From a virus: 36,427 nt of DNA. The notes below the pieces were generated by a model, which made no database searches, was not told the DNA's origin, and saw only the letters and a list, made by a program, of their open reading frames with translations. The position numbers and the translations under genes were made by a program. Positions 13,464 through 19,805 of this stretch are shown piece after piece (position 1 is the first letter of the stretch; each line of letters begins with the position of its first letter). The DNA is taken from the IMG/VR virus record IMGVR_UViG_3300021247_000288, positions 1 through 36,427 of that record; one strand, written 5' to 3'.

Positions 13464-13612
13464 AAAAGCAAAAGATTTCTTTAAAATGGCGGTTTTATAA
13501 TTTTCTTGACGATGCAATGTATCCTTCTTTAATTTTTGGATATGCAATTCTTGGATTATTGCTTTTATACATAGCTTCAACTATTATATACCGTTTTATT
13601 ACTAATACATGA
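13460..13612 (+). CDS. 50-residue membrane protein
   Basis: ATG 13460 overlaps the previous stop (ATGA). The product begins MKKQKISLKWRFYNF and has a hydrophobic segment at about 23-45 (LIFGYAILGLLLLYIASTII). It is AT-rich. Translational coupling to both neighbours supports it; function unknown. Confidence 0.6.
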   Translation: MKKQKISLKWRFYNFLDDAMYPSLIFGYAILGLLLLYIASTIIYRFITNT

Positions 13613-13728
13613 CCACCATCAACACCATCCTAAACCGAACCAAGGCCGTAGGTGTTCAATACTACTACCGCGGCACGTGCAAAAGGGCATGGAAAATATT
13701 AGCTAAAGATTTTAACCATAAGATATGA
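13609..13728 (+). CDS. 39-residue basic protein
   Basis: ATG 13609 overlaps the preceding stop and the TGA at 13726-13728 overlaps the endolysin ATG. The product contains TILNRTKAVGVQYYYRGTCK and ends KILAKDFNHKI. It is basic, without a membrane segment. Coupled on both sides, so probably translated; no family known. Confidence 0.5.
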   Translation: MTTINTILNRTKAVGVQYYYRGTCKRAWKILAKDFNHKI

Positions 13729-14288
13729 ACGTACAAGCAAAACTAAATCAGTACACAGACCTATTTGAACAAATGGAAATTAACCCGTCTGTTAAAGTAG
13801 AGGTTAATCTTGTGGCGGGTAGGATGCGAAGCAATGAGCAACGCTATCAAGAAGTATCTGACGCAATGGGCGGACTTATCCCGTGGTACTTTATTGCCTG
13901 TATTCATAACATGGAATGCTCATTGAACTTTAATAAGCACTTACATAATGGTGATCCGTTGACCAAGCGCACTGTATTAGTTCCGGCGGGTAGGCCAATT
14001 GAACCGCCAAAGAACGCAACAGGATATACGTTTTTGGAATCGGCGGTGGATGCCCTTACCATGAAAGGATATGACAAAAAAGAATCTTGGACTTTAGAGG
14101 AAATGCTTTACCGTCTTGAAAAATACAACGGTTGGGGCTACCATTACAAAGGTATTAATAGCCCTTATTTGTGGGCTGGTAGTAATCTTTACACCAAAGG
14201 GAAATATGTTGCCGATGGTGTTTTTGATGAAGATGCAGTTAGTAAGCAATTAGGTAGCGCATTATTTATAAAATTGCTACAAGTTTAG
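13725..14288 (+). CDS. Endolysin, lysozyme-family glycosidase
   Basis: 187 residues with the pattern of COG5526-type lysozyme-family proteins of phages and cyanobacteria: IPWYFIACIHNMECSLNF (about 51-68), then KHLHNGDPLTKRTV and VPAGRP, a W-TLEEMLYRLEKYNGWGY block (about 123-141) and SPYLWAGSNLYTKGKYVADG. The glutamate in HNMECS is a plausible catalytic acid. The enzyme cleaves peptidoglycan after holin opening. There is no signal peptide, which fits holin-dependent release. Confidence 0.8.
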   Translation: MNVQAKLNQYTDLFEQMEINPSVKVEVNLVAGRMRSNEQRYQEVSDAMGGLIPWYFIACIHNMECSLNFNKHLHNGDPLTKRTVLVPAGRPIEPPKNATGYTFLESAVDALTMKGYDKKESWTLEEMLYRLEKYNGWGYHYKGINSPYLWAGSNLYTKGKYVADGVFDEDAVSKQLGSALFIKLLQV

Positions 14289-14390
14289 TATATTTGTATT
14301 GTGTCTGCAAGCACAATTTAATAACTTTTTTAGGCTATTCTAATTAGTTCGTCTTGCAGCGGATTAATTGGTTTAGCCTATTTTATTTTT
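14289..14390 (+). ncRNA. Kissing-loop leader of HNH copy B
   Basis: TATATTTG at 14289-14296 abuts the endolysin TAG. Hairpin 1 is ATTGTG/CACAAT (14298-14303 and 14312-14317) with 8-base loop TCTGCAAG. Hairpin 2 has an outer stem TAGGCTA/TAGCCTA (14331-14337 and 14374-14380), an inner 10-bp stem (14342-14351 with 14360-14369, two G-U pairs), and 8-base loop TCTTGCAG. CTGCAAG and CTTGCAG are exact complements. ATG follows by 10 bases. Confidence 0.7.
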
Positions 14391-14966
14391 ATGGAAATTT
14401 GGAAAGACGTTAAAGGCTATGAGGGCCTGTATCAAGTGTCAAACAAAGGAAATGTAAAAGCATATCCTAGAACAAGTATTGGCGGTTTTGGCGCAGTAAA
14501 TTATAGGCCAGAACATTACATGAAGCAATATCAAACTAAAATTGGTTATTTGACTGTTAGGCTTAGTAAAAATCAAAAAGGGAAAAATATAACTGTTCAC
14601 CGTTTAGTTGCTGAGGCGTTTTTGGATAATCCTGAAAACAAAATAACTGTTAATCATATTAATGGCATTAAAAATGATAACAATTTAATCAACCTAGAAT
14701 GGGCAACGTATAAAGAAAATAACAACCATGCTTATGAAAATGGTTTAAATACTAGATTAAAAGGTAAAGATCACCCGTTTTTTGGTGGCAATAATCCTAA
14801 AATGATAAAAGTAAAACCAAAACAAATTAGGTGCTATTGTACTAAAAATGACATTTATTTTGATACAATAATAGAAGCGGCTATATATGCAAAAAGGCCA
14901 AGAACGGTATTAGTAAGTATGTTAAATGGCAAAAGAACAAACACAACTTCTATTGCTAAGGTTTAA
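14391..14966 (+). CDS. NUMOD4-HNH homing endonuclease with NUMOD1-like tail (copy B)
   Basis: 191 residues. NUMOD4 covers about 1-50 (MEIWKDVKGYEGLYQVSNKG) and HNH about 65-110 (VHRLVAEAF, NHINGIKNDN, NLEWATYKENNNHA). Instead of AP2, the C-terminus (about 140-188) looks like an intron-encoded nuclease repeat or NUMOD1 helix-turn-helix: YFDTIIEAAIYAKRP...LNGKR. This copy therefore belongs to a different subfamily from A, C and D, yet has the same kind of leader. It follows the endolysin. Confidence 0.9.
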   Translation: MEIWKDVKGYEGLYQVSNKGNVKAYPRTSIGGFGAVNYRPEHYMKQYQTKIGYLTVRLSKNQKGKNITVHRLVAEAFLDNPENKITVNHINGIKNDNNLINLEWATYKENNNHAYENGLNTRLKGKDHPFFGGNNPKMIKVKPKQIRCYCTKNDIYFDTIIEAAIYAKRPRTVLVSMLNGKRTNTTSIAKV

Positions 14967-15099
14967 CCTTATACAATTCCAGAAGTTTAGCAAGCAGGGC
15001 CTTACGTCTATCTTCGGCCCTTTGTTCCTCAAATATACATTTGGTAATGCGCGGCATGGCTTCGGCTATGTATATGCGTAGTATTTGCTCTATGTCCAT
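14956..15099 (-). CDS. Small minus-strand helical protein
   Basis: 47 residues from ATG 15099 to TAG 14956: MDIEQILRIYIAEAMPRITK, then a charged helix KCIFEEQRAEDRRKALLAKL. It is divergent from the early genes and shares a promoter region with them. Upstream on its own strand there is TTTTTGCAAC...GTTGCATTTAT, then TAACTTTA, nearly identical to the upstream region of the capsid protease gene. It overlaps the end of HNH copy B tail to tail. A regulatory role is only a guess from position. Confidence 0.5.
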   Translation of the reverse strand: MDIEQILRIYIAEAMPRITKCIFEEQRAEDRRKALLAKLLELYKVKP

Positions 15100-15116
15100 A
15101 GGGTAAAGTTAATAAA

Positions 15117-15131
15117 TGCAACATTGTTGCA
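15117..15131. promoter_or_regulatory. Operator-like palindrome, copy 1
   Basis: TGCAACATTGTTGCA, a near-perfect palindrome GCAAC-N3-GTTGC, lies in the divergent region between the minus gene at 15099 and the plus gene at 15204. On the plus side it is followed by AAAAATA and a -7-like AATATTTG at 15148-15155, so it would overlap the -33 box of that promoter. Confidence 0.6.
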
Positions 15132-15203
15132 AAAATAAATATCAATAAATATTTGGTGGGTAAATTTATCCGAAATAAATTTGAGGTATTAAAGACAAAC
15201 ACT

Positions 15204-15416
15204 ATGAACGCTCTAACTACAAAAATCGTTTTTTCCCTAGATTCTAATTTAAAAGAAACTGCAACAATTGAACAAGATTGTAACGGTCTTTGGGGGTTTA
15301 CCACAACTAGAGGTTATAACTCTTGGGAAGGTCAACCTTACAAGTCTTTTGATAAAGCGTATTCAGCTTTAAAAACATACGAAAAAAACGAATTGATAAA
15401 CCTTAAATTTAATTAA
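15204..15416 (+). CDS. Early hypothetical protein
   Basis: 70 residues from ATG 15204, chosen because it follows the acaaacactATG signature (an upstream GTG at 15153 is in the promoter). It is soluble and beta-like: MNALTTKIVFSLDSNLKETA, WGFTTTRGYNSW, FDKAYSALKTY. First gene of the rightward early operon after operator copy 1. No family recognised. Confidence 0.6.
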   Translation: MNALTTKIVFSLDSNLKETATIEQDCNGLWGFTTTRGYNSWEGQPYKSFDKAYSALKTYEKNELINLKFN

Positions 15417-15417
15417 A

Positions 15418-15603
15418 ATGGGAACTTTAGTACAAATCAGCTTTGACAGTGAAGAACAACAAGAACTATTTTCAGAATGGTTTAGAAAATATGGTTTTGA
15501 TATTTTTATTGGAACTAAAGAAAATGAAGAAAGTTGTGAACAAATGACTTGTCTTTCTAGTGATGAAAAAATGGAATGGGGAACTTATTTTGAATTACAA
15601 TAA
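15418..15603 (+). CDS. Early hypothetical protein
   Basis: 61 residues, very acidic: LVQISFDSEEQQELFSEWF, FIGTKENEESCEQ, SSDEKMEWGTYFE. It begins one base after the previous stop. Small acidic early proteins of phages often act by binding host proteins or as DNA mimics, but nothing specific is recognised. Confidence 0.6.
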   Translation: MGTLVQISFDSEEQQELFSEWFRKYGFDIFIGTKENEESCEQMTCLSSDEKMEWGTYFELQ

Positions 15604-15613
15604 ACCTATAACT

Positions 15614-15808
15614 ATGCGCACCCCCATCACCTTTACCGAAGCCGCAGAACTACTCTTAGACGGCGGCAAAATACTCTTCACCGCTGAGAACAACAGGCAG
15701 CCAGAGCAGCCGTCATTCAGGTTTGAGATAGATGACTTCCAAGACCTATGCGCTGAGTATAGGAAGTTAAGGATTGATTATTTTAACATTCAACTTTATA
15801 AAATTTAA
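15614..15808 (+). CDS. Early hypothetical protein
   Basis: 64 residues from ATG 15614 (context cctataactATG). It begins MRTPITFTEAAELLLDGGKI, followed by a strand-rich middle and FEIDDFQDLCAEYRKLRIDY. Resembles small phage proteins that have one helix and a beta sheet; function unknown. Confidence 0.6.
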   Translation: MRTPITFTEAAELLLDGGKILFTAENNRQPEQPSFRFEIDDFQDLCAEYRKLRIDYFNIQLYKI

Positions 15809-15811
15809 GTT

Positions 15812-16000
15812 ATGACACGGAAACAAAAATATGCCCTATTTGTAAGTTTATCAGTTACCCTAGTTTATTGGGGCTTTTACAATTGGGTTACTTACGGTAT
15901 AATTACAGACCCATTCGGTAAAGGATTTGCAGCGTTTATGTATGTGTTTTTTACACTTCCTGCAATTGGTATGACTTACGATAACACTTCAAACGACTAA
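15812..16000 (+). CDS. Small two-span membrane protein
   Basis: 62 residues with two hydrophobic segments, about 8-24 (LFVSLSVTLVYWGFYNW) and 38-54 (FAAFMYVFFTLPAIGMT). Begins 3 bases after the previous stop. Function unknown. Confidence 0.6.
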   Translation: MTRKQKYALFVSLSVTLVYWGFYNWVTYGIITDPFGKGFAAFMYVFFTLPAIGMTYDNTSND

Positions 16001-16003
16001 CCT

Positions 16004-16219
16004 ATGCCCTACTCAGACTGCTGCGGCTACCACACCAACGAAACCGATTTAGGTATTTGCCCACGATGCAAAGAGCATTGCGATTGGGAACCAGATGAAG
16101 ATGACGAACCACAACCACAAACTATGAAAGCCAACCTCACCCGCACCGACCGCATTATCATTGCCGCATACCTTGTGGCGCAGATTGTATTGTTAATAGT
16201 GTTAAACTATACCAAATGA
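16004..16219 (+). CDS. Zinc-ribbon-like protein with membrane tail
   Basis: 71 residues. The N-terminus has CC at 6-7 and a CPRCKEHC cluster (about 19-26), suggestive of a small metal site. An acidic linker (DEDDEPQPQ) leads to a C-terminal span (about 50-67, RIIIAAYLVAQIVLLIVL). A start at Met 41 would yield only the membrane part. The next gene overlaps its stop. Confidence 0.55.
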   Translation: MPYSDCCGYHTNETDLGICPRCKEHCDWEPDEDDEPQPQTMKANLTRTDRIIIAAYLVAQIVLLIVLNYTK

Positions 16220-16611
16220 ACCAAACAGAAAAGCTAGTGGAAGCACTAAAAGGATTTTTAGATTTCCCAAAAGAAGATATTCAAGGATGGATTGAAATGG
16301 GCAGACCTGTTACAATGACCGTACCTATATCGTTAATAATCAACGCCCAACAAGCCCTAGAATCATACAATGATGGATGGATTAGTGTGGAGGAAAGGTT
16401 GCCTGAAGCAACAAGTATTGAACATCAAGATTCTGAATGGGTGTTATGTATACAAGGAATTGATGGCAAATTTCCTCAACCTGCATTTGTAGCATGGTAC
16501 AATTATAAAGTAAACCAATTTACAGTTGCTCATCATTATGCACATTCTAATGCCGCAACCGTCACCCATTGGCAACCCCTACCCACACCACCTCAAACCA
16601 AAACTGTATGA
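16216..16611 (+). CDS. DUF551 domain protein
   Basis: 131 residues. The C-terminal half (about 54-127) carries DGWISVEERLP, then VLCIQ, AWYNY and THWQPLPTPP, the conserved frame of DUF551, a short domain common in phages and prophages with unknown function. The N-terminal half is a helical extension. ATG overlaps the previous stop. Confidence 0.8.
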   Translation: MNQTEKLVEALKGFLDFPKEDIQGWIEMGRPVTMTVPISLIINAQQALESYNDGWISVEERLPEATSIEHQDSEWVLCIQGIDGKFPQPAFVAWYNYKVNQFTVAHHYAHSNAATVTHWQPLPTPPQTKTV

Positions 16612-16763
16612 TCTACTCATTCATTCAACACACCGGATGGCTCGCCGCCCTTATCTGTTATGCCGCTTTTATCCTTTGGCTGACTTATGAAGCACACATA
16701 GCACCAACCGAAACCGAATCAGATGACTACCCTAAAATAGACGACTTTTATGACCATATTTAA
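16608..16763 (+). CDS. Small membrane protein
   Basis: 51 residues from ATG 16608, which overlaps the DUF551 stop (ATGA), so this start is preferred over the in-frame ATG at 16569. One span at about 9-27 (GWLAALICYAAFILWLTYE) then an acidic tail. Function unknown. Confidence 0.5.
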   Translation: MIYSFIQHTGWLAALICYAAFILWLTYEAHIAPTETESDDYPKIDDFYDHI

Positions 16764-16941
16764 ATACCTCAAAGCATCCCGCTTCTTTCCATCCTACGCG
16801 CCGACCGTACGCCAGTGGGGAAACAAACTAGCGGGAACCGATGGCCGTAAGCCGGTAACGTTCACCAACAACGATCTGAAAGCGATTAAGGAAGGGTTGA
16901 AGGTAATGATTAAAGAGAATGCAACACTGTTGCAAAAATAG
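16750..16941 (+). CDS. Early hypothetical basic protein
   Basis: 63 residues, basic: MTIFKYLKASRFFPSYAPTV, WGNKLAGTDGRKPVTF and a helix NNDLKAIKEGLKVMIKENAT. It overlaps the previous gene by 14 bases. Its last codons contain operator copy 2. No family recognised. Confidence 0.55.
   Translation: MTIFKYLKASRFFPSYAPTVRQWGNKLAGTDGRKPVTFTNNDLKAIKEGLKVMIKENATLLQK
16920..16934. promoter_or_regulatory. Operator-like palindrome, copy 2
   Basis: TGCAACACTGTTGCA, followed by AAAAATA as at copy 1, and by a perfect -7 box TAAATTTG at 16949-16956. Its right half overlaps the expected -33 region of the promoter for the gene at 17016. Confidence 0.6.
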
Positions 16942-16948
16942 TTTAAAA

Positions 16949-16956
16949 TAAATTTG
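16949..16956 (+). promoter_or_regulatory. -7 box TAAATTTG
   Basis: Exact match to TAnnTTTG, 16 bases after GTTG of operator copy 2, and about 60 bases before ATG 17016. It likely starts a second early transcription unit. Confidence 0.5.
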
Positions 16957-17015
16957 GTGCGGATAAAAATATCCACGTATCTTTATTCTATCAATAACAA
17001 CAAAAACTATCAAAA

Positions 17016-17186
17016 ATGTCACAAGCTAAGTATTATGGGGCTTACCTAAGTTCTACTCTTTTTAATGGTCAAAGAATGTGGATGGTAATGTATATAAGTG
17101 GCGGGTATGTATATGACCGCTTATTTAATGATTGCCCATTTTCAGTAAAAAGACAAATTGCCGAATCTAAAGACTTTAGAAAATAA
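17016..17186 (+). CDS. Early hypothetical protein
   Basis: 56 residues: MSQAKYYGAYLSSTLFNGQR, then a hydrophobic strand MWMVMYISGGYVYD and a basic tail. ATG follows caaaaactatcaaaa. The gene is the first after the operator-controlled promoter. Function unknown. Confidence 0.5.
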   Translation: MSQAKYYGAYLSSTLFNGQRMWMVMYISGGYVYDRLFNDCPFSVKRQIAESKDFRK

Positions 17187-17198
17187 ACCTTCCTGTTT

Positions 17199-17280
17199 CC
17201 TGATAGTTCAGGCCGCCCCGCTACCGTAAATGGAGCGGGGATTGACGGTGGGAGTCATTCCCAATTATTAAAAACTATCA
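17199..17280 (+). ncRNA. Structured leader 1 with short ORF
   Basis: Contains CCTGA/TCAGG with a TAGT loop (17199-17212), CCCCGCT/AGCGGGG with loop ACCGTAAATGG (17216-17240), and GGGA/TCCC (17250-17262). TGATAGTT at 17201-17208 is perfectly complementary to AACTATCA at 17273-17280, three bases before ATG 17284, so an alternative fold could cover the start. A 13-codon ORF (MERGLTVGVIPNY) spans 17230-17271. Confidence 0.45.
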
Positions 17281-17283
17281 ATT

Positions 17284-17496
17284 ATGCGCAAACATCACGC
17301 CCGCCTCAACCGCATTATGGAAGGCATCCTCAAATGTGACAGAATTTTAAGGATTGACAAACAATGGACTAACGGTGAAGGTACGCCCAACTTCCAACAC
17401 AAGTATAGCCGCATCCGTGAACGCTTATACATGAGTTATGCTAACCAACTGCAACGTATGACCGAATTAATTATTCCGTATGCAGACAGAGCCTAA
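17284..17496 (+). CDS. Early basic helical protein
   Basis: 70 residues, strongly basic and helical: KHHARLNRIMEGILKCDRIL, KYSRIRERLYMSYANQLQRM. Preceded by a structured leader. It could bind nucleic acid, but no motif is diagnostic. Confidence 0.55.
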   Translation: MRKHHARLNRIMEGILKCDRILRIDKQWTNGEGTPNFQHKYSRIRERLYMSYANQLQRMTELIIPYADRA

Positions 17497-17509
17497 CCTT
17501 TGCCGCACC

Positions 17510-17569
17510 ATGATAGTCAATATACTTGGCTGGATTGCAGTATATTACCTTATTCGATTATTTATTTAA
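17510..17569 (+). CDS. Possible 19-residue membrane peptide
   Basis: ATG 17510 to TAA 17567-17569, product MIVNILGWIAVYYLIRLFI, entirely a membrane span. The start context caccATG resembles other genes here. Ends 10 bases before the ERF gene. It could be chance. Confidence 0.3.
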   Translation: MIVNILGWIAVYYLIRLFI

Positions 17570-17579
17570 AACAAACACT

Positions 17580-18140
17580 ATGAACCGCTCAGAAACAATT
17601 ATTAAACTAGCCTCAGCACTTGTAAAGGCGCAATCTGAAATGGGGAATGCCGTTAAGGATGCAAACAACCCATTTTTTAAGTCTAAATATGCAGACCTTA
17701 ACAGTGTTCGCGAAGCATCTTTACCTATCCTTAACAAGCATGGTATTAGCGTTATTCAGCCTACTTGTGTAGTGGATAACATTAACTATGTAGAAACAAT
17801 CCTATTGCACGAATCTGGCGAATATATTAGCAGCCTTACACAAATCATTGCGGCCAAACCTAATGACGCGCAATCGCATGGCAGTGGCCTTAGTTACGCT
17901 AGACGCTACGCGCTGCAATCTATTTGCAACATTGGGGCTGAGGATGATGACGCTAATAAGGCGGTAGGTAATAAACCTATTGATCCGACACCAACCGTAA
18001 AAGCTATTGAAGCGGCAAAGTCTAGGGCCGAACTAGAGAAAGTATGGGCGGGTATTGATACCCCAACCAGGTGCAATGAATTAGTTGTTGAATCATTCAA
18101 AAAAGCGGCTGAGAAATATCCGGCTGCTGCTAAAAAATAG
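17580..18140 (+). CDS. erf: ERF-family single-strand annealing recombinase
   Basis: 186 residues from ATG 17580, chosen for its acaaacactATG context. The ERF domain covers about 3-125: LASALVKAQSEMGNAVKDAN, NPFFKSKYADLNSVREAS, HGISVIQPT, then HGSGLSYARRYALQSI and GAEDDDAN near its end, all family hallmarks. ERF proteins anneal complementary single strands in phage recombination and genome circularisation. The alanine- and lysine-rich C-terminus is variable. An SSB-like gene downstream fits. Confidence 0.93.
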   Translation: MNRSETIIKLASALVKAQSEMGNAVKDANNPFFKSKYADLNSVREASLPILNKHGISVIQPTCVVDNINYVETILLHESGEYISSLTQIIAAKPNDAQSHGSGLSYARRYALQSICNIGAEDDDANKAVGNKPIDPTPTVKAIEAAKSRAELEKVWAGIDTPTRCNELVVESFKKAAEKYPAAAKK

Positions 18141-18165
18141 TAACTTACATTCCCCCTATGACCCG

Positions 18166-18255
18166 CCTCGCATCGTAAATGGTGCGGGGCATTTTGGGTG
18201 CAAGGCAGTCAGGTGCAACCTAACTCCTTTCTCGCAAATCGTGAGGGCTGCCTTG
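18166..18255 (+). ncRNA. Structured leader 2 with short ORF
   Basis: Stem CCTCGCA/TGCGGGG with loop TCGTAAATGG (18166-18189) parallels leader 1, sharing CGTAAATGG in the loop. It is followed by CAAGGCAG/CTGCCTTG (18201-18208 and 18248-18255) enclosing AGGT/ACCT. A 14-codon ORF (MVRGILGARQSGAT) spans 18179-18223. It ends about 28 bases before ATG 18283. Confidence 0.45.
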
Positions 18256-18282
18256 TTATTAAAAAATACAAAATCAAACAAC

Positions 18283-18492
18283 ATGGAACAAGTTACCCGC
18301 CTAGACATTGAACGTGACGGCCTTAACCAACCCGCCCCTCTAGCGTCTGCAAGGCCCGAAGCCGAGCAGCGGAATAAGGAATACCAAGCGCACTTGGAAC
18401 GCATGGAAGTTGACCAAGAATATCGGATGAAATGGGAAGCTAGGGAAAAGGAATTTGAAGAAGCTAAAGCAAGAGGTTATGAGCATATATAA
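18283..18492 (+). CDS. Early charged helical protein
   Basis: 69 residues from ATG 18283 (context caaacaacATG): MEQVTRLDIERDGLNQP, a short alanine/proline part, then a long charged helix EYQAHLERMEVDQEYRMKWE and AREKEFEEAKARG. No family recognised. The next gene overlaps its end. Confidence 0.6.
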   Translation: MEQVTRLDIERDGLNQPAPLASARPEAEQRNKEYQAHLERMEVDQEYRMKWEAREKEFEEAKARGYEHI

Positions 18493-18691
18493 TGATGCCC
18501 AACAATACCGAATCGCACTTAACCGCGAGATAACCAATGCCCTTGACATTGTGCCACATGATACGATGTTCCGCACTCAGTTATACAAGTCCATTTGCAG
18601 CATTGCTCACGGATTGCCGTTGGATGTGGCGGCAAAGATTAGAGATGAGGCATTTGAAATAGTTAATAAACGTTTAAACCAAATACAATAA
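18479..18691 (+). CDS. Early hypothetical helical protein
   Basis: 70 residues from ATG 18479 (overlapping the previous gene by 14 bases; an upstream TTG at 18455 is less likely): MSIYNDAQQYRIALNREITN, then SICSIAHGLPLDVAAKIRDE. Helical throughout. Unknown function. The tRNA-like gene follows after 4 bases. Confidence 0.6.
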   Translation: MSIYNDAQQYRIALNREITNALDIVPHDTMFRTQLYKSICSIAHGLPLDVAAKIRDEAFEIVNKRLNQIQ

Positions 18692-18695
18692 ATAC

Positions 18696-18799
18696 AGTCA
18701 GGTGGCGGAATGGTAGACGCCCATGCTTAGGCGGAGTAACACATATTGATAAGTACATTCTTTGGTGTGTTAATACAGGTTCAAATCCTGTCCTGACTA
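18696..18799 (+). tRNA. tRNA-Leu-like gene, anticodon probably UAG, degenerate anticodon arm
   Basis: Acceptor stem AGTCAGG/CCTGACT (18696-18702 and 18792-18798) is a perfect 7 bp. The D arm is GCG-GAATGGTAGA-CGC, the T arm ACAGG-TTCAAAT-CCTGT, and the long variable arm TAACACA/TGTGTTA (18737-18743 and 18766-18772) indicates class II, with a Leu-like GGTGGCGGAATGGTAGACGC start. CTTAGGC at 18726-18732 would be the anticodon loop with TAG, but the flanking bases do not form a stem. The variable arm is unusually long and CCA is not encoded. It may be nonfunctional or specialised. Confidence 0.65.
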
Positions 18800-18815
18800 C
18801 TAAAATTTAAAAACC

Positions 18816-19100
18816 ATGAGTGAAAACAAACTGCCGGAAGGCATTAGGTACTTTGAGAAACACGCAAATGCACCTGACTTTGTGATTGATTCGTTAGTCA
18901 TTACCATTGATGACTTCAACGCATTTGTAGAAAACAATCCCGATCTTTTGACCGAGTACAACGGCAAAAAGCAATTGAAGCTGCAAAGGCTTAAATCTAA
19001 GCAGGGTAAAATCTATTTGTCAGTGGACACGTTTAAGCCGCAGGCGAAAATTGCAGAAGGGAACTACTTGAACGACACACCAACGGACCTTCCTTTCTAA
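18816..19100 (+). CDS. Putative single-strand DNA-binding protein with SSB-like tip
   Basis: 94 residues. Strand-rich core: RYFEKHANAPDFVIDSLVIT, then GKKQLKLQRLKSKQGKIYLS and VDTFKP, and a C-terminus ending NDTPTDLPF. The terminal DLPF resembles the acidic-hydrophobic tip by which bacterial SSB recruits partners. Located between ERF and the replication genes. The core is too short and different for a standard SSB OB-fold call by eye, so this remains an inference. Confidence 0.5.
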   Translation: MSENKLPEGIRYFEKHANAPDFVIDSLVITIDDFNAFVENNPDLLTEYNGKKQLKLQRLKSKQGKIYLSVDTFKPQAKIAEGNYLNDTPTDLPF

Positions 19101-19108
19101 CATTCTTG

Positions 19109-19194
19109 CTCGATTGACCAGACGAGGGTAATATGAAGGTCAACAGGGGGCGGGGCATTAACCGTTCTGGGTAAAGAATAACTAACCCGCTCCC
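19109..19194 (+). ncRNA. Structured leader 3 with short ORF
   Basis: Hairpin CTCG/CGAG (19109-19126) has a loop containing TTGACC (19114-19119), perfectly complementary to GGTCAA at 19138-19143. A longer pairing GGGGCGGG with CCCGCTCC (19147-19193, one G-U) closes the next domain. A 13-codon ORF (MKVNRGRGINRSG) covers 19133-19174. GCGGGGCATT is shared with leader 2. ATG 19225 lies 31 bases beyond. Confidence 0.4.
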
Positions 19195-19224
19195 TTTAAC
19201 TTACACACGATTAAAACAAAAACT

Positions 19225-19611
19225 ATGAACAGAGAAATTAAGTTTAGGGCATGGGATGGCGAAAAGATGGTATCTGTAAATGATATTGTTTTTAGCGGTA
19301 AAGAACCAAAAGCATATTGGAGAGAAAATTCAGTAACAGAAACATCTTCAATTATTAATCAATTCACAGGCTTACACGATAAGAACGGTAAAGAGATTTA
19401 TGAGGGGGATATATTGAAATGGAAATGCTCTAAATCTGGTAGTAACAAAGTGAAAGTCCACTTGGTTACTATTGAATGGTGTAGGCATCATTATCAACTT
19501 ACTATTTATGATAACAAAGAAAAATGGGCTACTCAAAAAAGTTTTTGGAATGCTAGTGATAGAGAACTTATAGGCAATATATACGAAAACCCTGAATTAC
19601 TAAAGCCATGA
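19225..19611 (+). CDS. YopX family protein
   Basis: 128 residues beginning NREIKFRAWDGEKMVSV, with SIINQFTGLHDKNGKEIYEG, DILKWK, and a terminal IGNIYENPELL. These are the defining blocks of the YopX family, small beta-rich phage and prophage proteins of unknown function. Preceded by structured leader 3. Confidence 0.9.
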   Translation: MNREIKFRAWDGEKMVSVNDIVFSGKEPKAYWRENSVTETSSIINQFTGLHDKNGKEIYEGDILKWKCSKSGSNKVKVHLVTIEWCRHHYQLTIYDNKEKWATQKSFWNASDRELIGNIYENPELLKP

Positions 19612-19805
19612 CAGTCGCAGCCTACCTACACACCAAGAACCTACTACTCAACACCACCGATATACGCAAGAACGGCGCAACGTACATCCTACATGAGGGT
19701 AAAGAATACCCATTGAAGCAGTGGGAACAGATGCACTTCTTGCCGGATAGGTTGGTGCAGTGTAAGGAGAATCCGGACCGTAGAAAGCAATTCCTAATAC
19801 CATGA
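19608..19805 (+). CDS. Early hypothetical protein
   Basis: 65 residues; ATG overlaps the YopX stop and the next ATG overlaps its stop. MTVAAYLHTKNLLLNTTDIR, GATYILHEGKEYPLKQWEQM. Function unknown. Confidence 0.6.
   Translation: MTVAAYLHTKNLLLNTTDIRKNGATYILHEGKEYPLKQWEQMHFLPDRLVQCKENPDRRKQFLIP

Noticed and set aside
14289-14390. Pistol or hammerhead ribozyme
   Set aside because: Pistol has a loop-strand pseudoknot in a different order, and no hammerhead core (CUGAUGA/GAAA) is visible in any leader.
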